64,000 nt of DNA, taken from NCBI GenBank assembly GCA_016858145.1, contig JAEHOE010000022.1:558001-622000 (forward strand), written 5' to 3'. The notes below the pieces were generated by a model. It made no database searches, was not told where the DNA came from, and saw only the letters and a list, made by a program, of their open reading frames with translations. This document shows, one piece after another, positions 46,901 to 58,900 of this stretch (positions are counted from its first letter, which is position 1; each line of letters starts with the position of its first letter). The DNA comes from Edaphochlamys debaryana. Lineage: Eukaryota; Chlorophyta; Chlorophyceae; Chlamydomonadales. The position numbers and the translations under genes were made by a program.

Positions 46901-49900
46901 TGCTCCTGATGCTGCTGTTCCTCTTCATCGCCGCACTGGTGGGCATGCAGCTGTTCGGGTACCGGTGAGCGACCTTTGGGGGGGGGGGAAGGGGAGGGGA
47001 AGCGGGATCGGGACGAGTCCGAGAGTGAGGTCTGGGGACCGGTTTGGGACGGGGAAGGGATGTAGAAGCTCGCGGTGTGTCAGCGCATGAGACTCAGGGC
47101 GCTTTAGGGGCGGGGTGGGGTAGGGGAAGCGGGGCGGGGCGGGGTATGGTGGTGCGGTGCCCCTCAACCCTCTTCCGCCCTCCCCCCTGCCCCCGCCTGC
47201 CCCTCCCTGCCCCCTACCCTACCCCTCCCAACCCCCACCCCACCCTCAGCTTCATGTTCTGTTCCTACGTGGAGGGGGCCGCCCCCGTGTGCCCCCCGGG
47301 CGAGGCCGTGTGGGGCCAGTGCCCCAACCACTTCGACTGCTACCTCCCCTGCGCGCCGGCCGACCTGGATGCATGGGTGGAGGCGCCGGGGTCGGCATAC
47401 AACGACCTGGCGTGAGACCTGGGGGCGACCTGGGGAGCGCTGGGGAGGGGCCGAGGGTGGAGACGGGAGGGTTAGTCGGGAGAGGGCGTTGGGGGAGGGG
47501 GTGAGCAAGAGCAGGGTTGCAGTCGTCGGGTCCCGTCCTTCGCTCAGGGACGAGGGTTTCATCGCTGGTGCAGTGGTGCTGCTGCCCCTTCGTGATGTGC
47601 CGCTTCGCCCCACCCCCTGCCCTCCACCTCCCCCTTGAACCCCCGCCCCCCGCAGCTACTGCCAGATCTTCTGCGCCACCCCCCAGGCTCAGGCGCTGGC
47701 GGCAGCGGGCAACGCCTCGGACGCTGACGTGGCAGCGGCGGGGGGCTGCTCCTACCTGGCGCAGGTGGGCGTGCAGCTGTGGGGGGCTGCTCGCGAGAGC
47801 CGAGGAAGCGTAGGCGCAGTGAATAGCCGGGTGTGGTGAGCGCGTGTGTGGAGGGCTGCTTGTGAGTGCACGGGGACCCGGGCCGGGGCCATTTCCGGGT
47901 GCCCTTTTACGGGTGCCCGCCTCCGACACCGTCACCCCCACACCCGGCAACCCCCACCTCCTGTCCCCGTCACCCCCACACCCGAACCCCAGGTGGGCAA
48001 GAGCCAGGTGCCCCGGGCCAACTTCGACAACCTCTTCTGGGGCCTCTACACCGTCTTCCAGCTGCTCACGGGGGAGAACTGGTGAGCGCCCGGGTCACTG
48101 GGGAGGGGGTCCCGCAGTTTCGCGACTCCGGCCCGGGAGAGGGAGGTGCTTAGAGAGAGAGAGGTAACGCAACCCGTGCCCACACGTGCCTGGCACCTCG
48201 GCACAGCCCGGTCGCTGGCGCCCTCAGCCGGGCCTTGCTGTTCCGGTACCTGGTTGCATGATGCATGGGTGGTGGGCCCTTGCAGAGGCTTTCCCGAGGC
48301 GGGTGCTCCAGGTGCCCGCTCGAGTTGTGCTCGCAAACCTCTCGCCTGGCCTGTGCTGACCCCTTTCCCCCGCCCCTTTCTGTCCCACCTGCCGTACGGC
48401 ACACGCCAGGAATGACGTGATGTACGACGCCATGCGGACCCTGACGCCGTGGGCCTGCCTGTACTTCATCTCCATAATAGTTATAGGCAATTGTAGGTTA
48501 AGCAGGGGGGGAATACACGGTTGGCCGTAACCTCAGACATGAATAGTGCACGCTTTGTTGCTGCCGCGTCCTTGGCTCCTGCGAGTGTCTGGTGCTGACG
48601 ATGCTGTGCTGGTCACCTCGGTTTTGCAGATCTGGTCTTCAACCTCTTCATCGCAATTCTTCTAGACAACCTGTCCTTCACCGAAGAGATCAAGGCCCAT
48701 AAGGAGGCCCGTGCGGCGGCCAAGTCCGCCGCGGGGTCCCAGTCCGGGAGCAAGTCCGGAACGAAGTCCGGCCGGCAGTCCGAACTGGTCCGGTCCGACA
48801 GCAAGGGTCCGACCGGACAGAGGCAGGACCGCAGCCGCCACAGCTTGGCGCAGGTGCCAACCGACGACCCGCTCGCCACGCAGCAGGGCTCGATCCACGA
48901 TCCACAGCTGATCTCGACAGCAGTCGATGCAGATCTGGATCCAGATCTGGGTCAGGGGGACGAGCCGCCGGACGGCAAGATGCCGCCGCTGAGGTCTCTC
49001 ACCATTCGGAGCCAGAGCCGGCGGCGGTCGGGCGCTGGCATGAGTGGGGCTGGGTCCGGGTCCGCCCAGCGAGTGGCGGGATTGCTCACCCGGGCGTTGA
49101 CACTGGGCAAGTCGGCGGCGCCGCCAGCAGATGCAGAGGCGGCGGCGGCGGCAGGTGCAGGGGCGCCGCCGCTGCGGGTAGCAGCCAGCATGCCGCTGGC
49201 TCCACTGCTTGAGCCGCCGCCGCCGCCACTTGTACGACAGCCAGCGGACGTGGACGTTGTCCACGTGGACGGCACGCGGGGGTTGCACGGCGCAGCCCCG
49301 TCGACTCGGGCGGAGGCGGGAGCGGCGGCTCATGCTGAGCCGGGGGCGCCCGTCAGTGCGGAGAGGCCCCATGCTGGCAAGGCCTCCGGGATGAAGCTGT
49401 ACGACAATCCCATGATGCCGGCGGCTGGATCTGGATCCAGAACCGACGCGCAGCAAGCGTCCTCCAGCCAACTTCCGGCCGGCATGCGGCTGTACGACAA
49501 TCCGCTGGCGAACGGCGACGATGATGTTGGCGGCGGTGGTGGCGGCGATGATGACTCATCCCCGTCACGTGCCGTACCGGCGCAGTTGTTGGCCTATCCC
49601 CGCGGGTCGTTGGACCTGCCCCCCCTCCCTCGGGCCAGTGCCCCCGGCAACGGATCTTCCCTGGATCCTCTGCCACCCGGGATAGGGGACCGTCCCCGGG
49701 GCCCATCCATCCGACCCGTGGTCCCGCCCATCTCCACAGCGCCCAAGCGCCGGGGCGGGTCCCTCCCACCGCTCGGGGTGGCCCTGACACGGGGCCGGGA
49801 GCCGGGCGGGGAGGCGGCAACGCGGCGGGGCGCGGCCTTGGCCGGCGGCCCGACGGAAGGCGGTGGTGGCACCGGCCCGGTGCCAGGGGCGGCGGCGCTG

Positions 49901-52900
49901 TACGGAGGCCTCGCCCGGCCCCCGCCGAGCGGTGCGGTGGGGCCGGGGCCGGTGGCGGAGGCGGCGGAGGACGGGGCAGGGGCAGGGCAGGCGGGAGCTG
50001 GAGGGGTGCTGGCGTCGCGGGGGGCCCCGCGCTCCCGCCTTGCAGCGGCTAGCTCCGCACGGAGGGACGCCGGGGGCGGCGGGGCGGACACGGACGGGGA
50101 GGCCCCCGGAACCAGCTACCTCGCGGACCAGGCTACACTCAGCCGGATCAGCAGGGGCAGCAGCGGCAGCCGCAGTGCGAGTGCGCCGCCCTCCGCCTCC
50201 ATCACGCCCACGGCTGCTCGCGTGGGGCCATCGCCCTTCTCCGCACAGCCCTCCCCACGCGCCGACCCTGCGCTCGGCACTAGTCCCAGCCCCGCCCATT
50301 CCCACCACCACCCCCTCCCGCGCTCCGAGCCCCACCCCAACGGCTCCCCCTCCTCCCCCCACGGCCCCGGCCGCACCCGTGCCAACGCCGTCTCCCTCGC
50401 CCCTCGTTGGCTCCAGCCCAACCACACCCTCGCCAACGGCACCCACTCTCTCGCTCTACCCAACGGCTCCTCCTCCTCCTTCCAACCGGACGGCTCCATT
50501 GGGCCCTCCCAGGCCCGGACAGGGCCCGCGGGGGGCCCAGACGGGGCCCACAACGCACGCGCTGACGGGGACGCCGGGGAGGAGGCGCGGGAGGTGTCCG
50601 TGCCGCGCATTCCGCGGGGCGGCGCCAAGGCCGACGGCGTGAACGGCGCGGGCACGAACGGGGGCGTCATGGGGCTGGTGGTGATGCGCTCAATAAGCTC
50701 GGTGCGTCGCTCCAAGCTCCAAGTGCCCGGCTCGCCATCGTACATCGCCGACGGGCCCGACGGCCCCGGCAGCCCTGCGGTGCCAACGGCGGGGAGAGCA
50801 GGGGCAGGAGCGGGAGGCGGGGGAGGCGAGGGAGGGACCGGGGGTGGTGCGCTGTGCCGTGCGGTGTCGGGTGCGAGTGATGCGCTCAGCCCCAGCGCCA
50901 TCACAGCGGCGTCAGAGTCGGACCCGGGCGAGCCTGCCGCCTGGCTTCACAAGATCGAGGGCAGGTCGCTGTTCGCGTTCGGTGAGCGGCGGGCTTGGCG
51001 CGATAGCAGTGGCACCACAATAGCTAGCTCGGTGATGCTTGTTGAAGTTGTTGGGACGGAGACGGAGGGGCTACGTAGGCGAAGGGGCGGAGTTGTGCCT
51101 GGTTTGCCCCGACCCACTTCGTCTGCAACCCCCCTCCTCCCGCCTGCGCAGACCCCGGGAGCCGCTTCCGGCTGTGCATGGCCAGGGTGGTGCACCACCC
51201 CGTGTTCGACGGCCTCATCCTGCTCACCATCGGTGAGTCGTGGGGTATATGCATCTCTCTTCCTGCGTAGGATGGCCCAGCCCCCCGTCTCAACACCGTG
51301 GGACGTGTGCGGCCGCGCTTCTCTTCATACCTTCGAGCATGCCCGGCTGTTGACTCTCGCTTGGTACACACCCACCGGCCTTTTCTTGCCCTCCCTTGCG
51401 CCCCGTCTCACCCCCGGCCCCCCTGCCTATCTTCTCCCCTTCCCCTTCCCCTTCCCCCAGCCGCGTCCTGCGTGTGCCTGGTGCTGGACAGCCCCACGCT
51501 GGACCAGGGATCCACCCTGGCCCGCGTGCTCGAGATCTTTGATTACGTCTTCATCGCGATCTTCACGATTGAGGTGAGCGGAGCCGTCCCAAGCCCTACA
51601 ATTTTACGGGGACCAAGTAATCGGATCAGAGACGTTTCTTCTGCATTGGCCTAGTAGACTGTCTAGATCCTAGCACAGAAGTTGTATTCGACAGGTTTGA
51701 CGCCTCCTGGTGCCCGCCCTGCCCGACCAGGCTGCCATGAAGATCGTCACCTTTGGCTTCGCGTTCACGGGCAAGCACGCCTACATCCGCAACGCATGGA
51801 ACGTGCTCGACTTCGCGATCGTGCTGCTCGGCTACGTATTAGTCATCATCGACGCGGTCGGCGTTGACGGGTCAAACCTCAAGATGCTGCGCGTGCTCCG
51901 CGCGCTGCGCGCGCTGCGGCCGCTCCGCGCCGCGAGCAAGTTCGAGGGCCTGCGGCTGGTGGTCGGCACTCTCTTCGCGGTCGTGGTAAGCCCTTGATGC
52001 CCCCCTTCCTGCGAGCCCTGCTAGTTGTAGTAGCGTGGGGAAAGCAGCCTGGGGAAGCTGTCTGGGGAAAGCATGTGTTGATTGACACCTACCACCACCA
52101 GTCCGACCCCCGCCCGTCCCCACCACAACCCCCTCCCCTCCCCCTCCCCGCCCAGCCGTCCATGGTCAACGTGGCGCTCGTGTGCCTGCTCTTCTTCCTC
52201 ATCTTCGCCATCCTGTCGGTCAACCTCTTCAAGGGCGAGGTGGGTCTGGGCGCAGATGAGATCATGGGCATGGGCACGGGAATGGGGCCTGCCCTGACGC
52301 CTGAAGCGATGGCCGCTCGTGTCCCGAAAGTCTATGACTATGCCCTTTCTCCTGCCGTACCCCATCACTTGCCATACCGCCTGCCGTACGCGCGCAGCTG
52401 TACAACTGCATCGACGCGGACACGGGCGAGCGGTTGGACCCGGCCTACGTACTGCCGCCCGGGCAGCCGCTGACTCAGGCCTGGTGCGAGCCAGGCCTCG
52501 TAACCGTAACCGCCAGCGCCTACCACTCCGCCATCAACGTAACGCTGCCGCCGTACAACCTCACCACGCAGTGAGTGCAGCGCCCTGGCAGGCGTGCACC
52601 CCGCAGTGTTTAGGGCTGCTCGTGTGACGGCCGGGAACCCGCAGTGTGTGTGAGCAGCATGCGAGGTTTTGAGACTGAGGCGTTGGACGGGGGGCTTGGG
52701 AAGCGGCGCGTCGGCCGAAGGCCCGGCTGCCTCATGAGCCGACGCAATGGCATGACTTCCGGACCCTCCCCCCGCCCCCAGGTGGATCAACCCCATTGCC
52801 AACTTCGACAACGTGGGGATCGCCATGCTCACCCTCTTCCAGGTGTGTACATACCGCATCCCCGTGTGGAGGGTTGCGTGCAGGGGTAGCCTGGGCCCCT

Positions 52901-55900
52901 GAGCACCAGGGGCCCACTCCAAGCCCCTCACACTGCGGAGCGCTACGCCCTCCCTCACTCCCAATACCCTGCACACTCCTCGCCCTGCCGCACCTCCTTC
53001 TCCGCCCCCAACCCCTTTCCCCATGTCTTCCCCCCCCTGTGCCCCCCTGACAGGTCTCCACCCTGTCGCTGTGGGTGGACATCACCTTCACCGCAGTTGA
53101 TGCGGTGGCGCCGCAGCTGCAGCCGCTGTGGAACCACCGGCCCGTATTTGTCGTCTTTTTTATTCTGTTCATAATTATCTGCACATTCTTCGTTCTCAAC
53201 CTCTTTGTGGGAGTGACGCTCGACAAGGTGCGCCCACCTGGGGTGGTGTGGGCTTGGGGGCACGGGCACGGGGCAGGGAGCAGGCAGAGCAATCCCCTCT
53301 ACATTGCATCAGGGGGGGCGGCACGGGGCAGCGAGCCCCAGCGCTTCAGCGCACTGTCGACTTTTATATCCCTGCCACGCCCTTGCAGCCCAACACAGAC
53401 CAGCCCGTGCGGTGTGGCCCGCCCGCCACGTCACCCTCGAGCCCTTCCCCCCTCTTCCCTCTCCCTCCCCTCCCCCCCTCTCCCCCCAGTTCACTGAGAT
53501 GCAGGAGGCGACGGACCGGGGGGGGCTGCTGCTGACGCACCGGCAGGCGGTGTGGGTGGCCACTCAGAAGGCGCTGCTCAAGGCGGACCCGGTGGGGGAA
53601 AAATGGGTGGGGGGGAGGGGGCGTGGGGGAGGGGCAGGGCAAGAGGGGAGGAGGGGGATAGATGGTGGCTGGGGTGGGGCGTGGGGGTGGGGGTGGGGAG
53701 TACAGGTGGCGCCATAAGGTCGGGCGGGTGGTGGCTTGGGGGCCGGGTTGGTGCTTGAAGAAGTGGGAAGCGGAGCAGGAGGCGAGGGGCCAAGGAGGCA
53801 AGGAGGCAGCGTGGCACGGATACCAGCGCTGCGGCTGCTCACGGTGCATGGTCCGCTCGCCTGCTCCCGCAGGCCCTCAAGCCCCCGCCGCCCGAGCACC
53901 CCTTCCGTCGGAGGGTGCATCGGGTCATTGCGTCGAAGCAGGGTGAGGGGATTTGTGTGGGCACGGGAGGGGCAAGGCTGCGAACATGAATAACAAGACG
54001 TGTTGGGAAGATGGTTGGGCTGAGGACAGTTGGTTTGCCCCACCTCCCCGACTTAATGTCCCCTATATGTGGCTCGGTCCCGTCAACAATCCCTCCCCGC
54101 TCCCCGCCTCCCCCAGCTGAGTGGTTCATCATGGGCGTGATTCTGGCCAACATCGTTTTCATGGCACTCGTTCATTACGACATGTCCGAAACGTGGCAGG
54201 TACGACACATCGCCTGTTGGCGTGTCGTACGACAGTGCCGGCTCCCGCGTCGGCCCCTGCATGCTTGTCCCCGCAGCCGCCTCCACCCCCCGCCCCAAGC
54301 TGCAGCTGCACACTCCAACCCTTCTGCCGTACTCCCTGCCGTACTACTCCCCGCCGTACAGGCGGTCATGTCGTACAGCAACCTCGCCTTCACCATCATC
54401 TTCACTATCGAGGCGACGCTCAAGCTCATTGGCTTCGGCCCCCTGACCTACTTCCAGGACTGGTGGTGGGCCGGGGTGGGGGTGGGGGTGGGGGGATAGC
54501 TGCCAGGGGTAGCTTAGAGGGGGGAAGTCTGGGTTCGGGCCGTGTTGCCGAGGAGCCAGCAGCTTCCAAGAAATGGTGGTAGGTACCGTATCGGCTGCAT
54601 CAATGTAACGGGACCCGGGCGGGCTCTGGATTAGCACCCTAGGAGGCTTTTCATGAGGTAGCCGGCAGTACTGCCCTCCGCCCCGCGACCTTAACAACCT
54701 CGCGGCCGAATCCCCCCCACGTGCGTCCACTCTGACCCACGTCTGAAACTCCATGCGAACCCCAGTGCGATCACTGGCGCGATCACCCACAACCACACTC
54801 CCCAACCACCACCACCATTACCACCACCCAACCCCTTCGTGTGCTCCATGCTGCGCGCAGGAACGCGTTTGACTTCTTCGTGACGCTCGTGTCCATTGCC
54901 TCGGTGGTGCTGGACTTCGCCAGCACGCAGAACCTGGCCTTCATGCCCGTGCTGCGCGTGCTGAGGGTGGTGCGCGTGCTGCGCCTCATCCGGGGGGTGA
55001 GCATGCGGCGCGCGGCGCGCTTATGGGTCCCCTGGGGCTCAGGTCCGGGCGCAGGGATGGGCGTGCGAGCCACCTGCTCTGTCTGCGGACCCCGGTGGCG
55101 TCTTGCCCTCCTCCACTGCACGTGTCTTGCCCCAAACGCGTCCTTCCCTTTCATCACGGCGGCACCCTTCCACCCAATCCCCCGATCCTCCCCTTGCATC
55201 GGGCTCGCCGGCCACTGCCTTATCTCCTCCCGCCCGAAAGACTTCCCCCTCATCCCCTCCCCACCCCTCCCCACCCCCACAGGCCAAGGGTATGCGCAAG
55301 CTGCTCCGCACGCTCTTCTACTCCCTGCCGGCGCTGGCCAACGTGGGGGGCGTCATGCTGCTCTTCTTCTTCATATTTGCAGTCATCGGGTGAGGCCCGT
55401 GTGCGGGGCGGCTTTGACGGAGGCGGGGGGGAGGCCGGGGCAAGCAGCCAGGGGGAGAAATGGCGGCAAATGGGTATGGCGCCGGTCGGGCTTGCGGGCG
55501 GGTAGGCGGGGTGGCGGAGGCGGAAGGGAGGCTGGGGCAAGCGATGGCTTGGGGCGCCCCGCGCCTAAGGGTCTTGCAGTGTGCCGGGAGGCGGTGACCA
55601 TGGCATCGGCCCCGCCTAGCCCCTCTCCCGGTTCCCCAGCAAAAACACCCAGCCTGCCCTGACCCACTCCCCCCGTGTGTCCGCCACCCCTCCCATGCCC
55701 CTGCGTTCCCCAGCGTGTCGCTGTTCGCGGACATCAAGTACGGCGAGGCGCTAAACCGCCACGCCAACTTCAACACCTTCCCCAACGCCATGCTGTTGCT
55801 CTTCAGGCGGGTGCTTGTTGCTTGGGCAGCTAGCGCTGACATGCAACGTTTGGGGATGAGCTGTCCTGATGGGGCCTGATGGGGGCCGAAGCTCTCTTAT

Positions 55901-58900
55901 GGAGCGAGCGGGCGGCATGGGCTGCAGATTGCCGTTGCTGACTCAGCCCCCCTCCTTCCCCGCAACCTGCAACACGACCGCAGGATGATCACTGGGGAGT
56001 CATGGTGAGCGGCTGCACGTGGGGGTGCGAGATCTGCGCTTGCATAGTGGTGGCTGGCTAGGTCCCGGGAGCTTGAGATTACTGCCATGGTGGCACGCAC
56101 GGACAATTGGCTGCTAGGCGGCTGTACTCTCTACTGGGGCTCACGCCGTACCATGACAGTCTTAGCCATACGCTTGACAGGCCTGTGCGAGGCACGCATC
56201 GCTGTGATGCCAAACGCTGACCGTATCTTGCTGCCGGCTGTACCGCACGTGACGTGATGCCGTACGCAGGGACCAGATCATGCAGGACTGCATGATCACA
56301 ACCGACTGCATCTTGATCACCAGCAACTACACGTTAATTACGGATGGCGGCAACATCACGCTATCGGAGGGCTCCTGGTTCAGGCGAGTCCGTTTGGGGT
56401 GCTGACTTGCTCTGCGGAATGCTGTACCCACACTGCACTTGGTGAGCACACGCGTCTGACCCAACCGCCAACCGACCCAACCAACCAACCAACTGCCCAC
56501 CAACCTCGCCCATCCGACCGCAGCCCCGGCGCCCCCGAGCTGGACGGAGTGCCCCCCGACCTGCAGGACAACGAGTGCCCGCTCAGCCCCTTTGTGGCCG
56601 TCATCTACTTCCCGCTCTTCGTGGTACGTGGGAGCGGTCGGGCACGTCACAAGTATTACGCGAAAGGTCCGCCTGTCTCTGCAACGCCCGCCCCCGCCGC
56701 CTTCTCCCCACCGCCCCAGATCCTGTGCACCTTCATCTTGCTGCAACTCGTGATCGCCGTACTGCTGGAGAACCTGATGATCGTACGTGCCGTACGCGGC
56801 AGGGGCACGCACCAGCGAGCGGCGCCTAGCGGGACCGCTGCTCTCGGGCGACATGCATGGACACACGCGCAGGTCACATGCCTCCCCCTCCCGAGCCTCG
56901 CCCCCTTCCCGCTTCCACCGCCCCTTCACACCTCACACACTTTGCCTCTGTAGCCCTCTCCCTCACACAATGCCAATGCCCGCGCCCCCCCCGACCGCAG
57001 ACCGAGCACGATGCCGACCTGCCTCTCCCGAGCCTCGCCCTTTGCCGCTTCCACCGCCCCTTCACACCACCCCTCTCAAATACTGCCAATGCCTCCACAC
57101 CCCTCAACCGCAGACCGAGCACGACGCGGACCTCCCCGTCAACCAGGTGGCGCTCGATTCCTTCGTGGCGGCCTGGGCGCACCGGGACGGACGGCGGCGC
57201 GGGCTCATGCACGCAGCGCACCTGCCCGCGGTTGTCATGGAGACGCTGCCGCCGCTGGGCACGCGCGGCAAGCCCGGCAGCCGGGCCGCCGCGCGCACCC
57301 GCATCCTCCGCATCGACATCCCCATCTACGAGGGCAACATGGTGCGCCGCGCTGCGTGCATGCTGGGCGTGCTGTGGGCTCGCACCTGAAACGCACGCGT
57401 TGCAGTATGGCGCCTCCCACCATCGGCCTAAGCGAGGACTCACTCCAAGCTCCCTCGGGCACCTCGCGCCCCCGCAGGTGTCCTTCATAGAGGTGTTGCA
57501 CTCCCTGGCAGGCAGCGTGTGCGGCGCCGTACTACCCGGTACGGCAGAGAAGCGGCTGTACGACCAGCTGGCGGCGCGCCTACCCGACAAGGTACGACTC
57601 TGTCTGTACGGGGATTCCGAATCCTCTGGTACGCCGCAGGCCCCGTTCGTGGCTTGCCACACCCCTCACGTTTCCCACGCATGCCCTTGCCGTACTCAGG
57701 AGCCTCTCGAAGGCTTCTCGGCGGCACACTACGTGGCGGCGGACGCCGTACGCGCCGCCGTCCGGGGCTTCTTACTAAGGTACCAGCACCGGGCCGCGCT
57801 GCGCGACCTTTCGGCTTCCCAGGTCGCCAGCCGTCCTCACTCGCCCCACGGAGACGGCCTCGAGGACCAGCTGCCGTACTTCAACCAGGGGGGCCTCCCG
57901 GCGTCCGTACTGGGCCTGGGCCTGGGCCTGGGGCTGGGCCTCGCAATCGATGCTCGTACGAGCGTTAGCGGCGAGAAGGACGACGGTCTGGACCGGTACG
58001 GTCGGAAGACGCCGGACCGGAGGACACCGGACAGGAAGACGCCGGACCGGAAAGCTGCGGCGAGGGGCCAGGGTCGGGCCCCTCGCTCAAGCTCTGGTGG
58101 TGGTGCACCGCAGGGCCCATCGCAGTCCGGGGCAGCCCTGCAGCCCAGTGATAGCACGCTGGTCAACGGCCGGCGGTTGGCTGACGTACGGGCGGCGCTA
58201 GCTTCCGGCAGTTTCGGTACGGCGCCCGCGCCCCGCCGCCTCGAGGACGAGCAGGCCGGGTACGGCGCCAAGCGGGTGCGGTCGTACAGCCGGGGTGACG
58301 TGGACGGCGTCGGCCCGTCACCGCGTGCCGCAGCGGCAGCGGCGGATACTTCGAAAGCGTTGGCAGCTGCGGCGACAGCTGCCGAGGTGGCGGTGTCAGG
58401 GCGGCTGGCCGAAGCGTCAAGGCCAACTCTTCGTCCCTCGACTGAGATCGAGGCGCCGGTCGCTCCCCTGGTCACAGCTCCTTACGCACCTGCGGTCCCT
58501 CCGCTGGCGGGGGCGGCGGGGGCGGGGGCAGCGGCTACCGGTGTCGCCAACGGCGGGGCCCCGGCCGTGCTTGTGCGCACACCTAGCGCTCGGGGCGCCC
58601 TGCCCCCCATGCAATGGCCTCCGCACGACCCCGCCGGACTACCCACTGCCCCGTCAGCGGTGCCGCACACGCTCCCCGAAGCCGCGAGCCGAGGCCTGCA
58701 GGTGCCGCCGCGGTCCCGGCCGGGTTCGGAGGGGAGGCCCCACGCAGCCACTGGGGTGGCGGCTGCGACGGCCCTGAGCCTGAGGAGGGCGAGAGGCACG
58801 AGGTCAGGATCTGGATCTGGATCGGGTTTGATGGAGCATCAGGCGTCTTCCACGGGTGGGGCCTCCGCTGGGGGTGCGTCGGCCGCGCAATCGGGCGATG

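Larger units (their letters stand above)
53873..56782 (+). other. Channel domain IV (residues ~1891-2186)
   Basis: Exons 53873-53942, 54117-54199, 54362-54462, 54861-54996, 55283-55389, 55714-55806, 55984-56004, 56270-56383, 56524-56623 and 56720-56782. S1 is FIMGVILANIVFMALVHY, S2 LAFTIIFTIEATLKLIGF, S3 NAFDFFVTLVSIASVVLDF and S4 VLRVLRVVRVLRLIRG. S5 contains MLLFFFIFAVIGVSLFADI. The filter MITGESW sits on the 21-bp exon 55984-56004, with Glu codon 55997-55999 (residue 2092). The Trp codon is split TG|G exactly as in domain II. S6 is ILCTFILLQLVIAVLLENL. The intron after 55806 has a GC donor (TTCAG|GCGGGT), forced by frame. The one after 56383 probably does too (TTCAG|GCGAGT). Confidence 0.88.

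Noticed and set aside
48845..51577. A separate 910-residue gene starting at 48845
   Set aside because: It starts at a TTG inside the long channel exon. Its frame continues domain II S6 upstream, and the real exon ends at 50981 before domain III.
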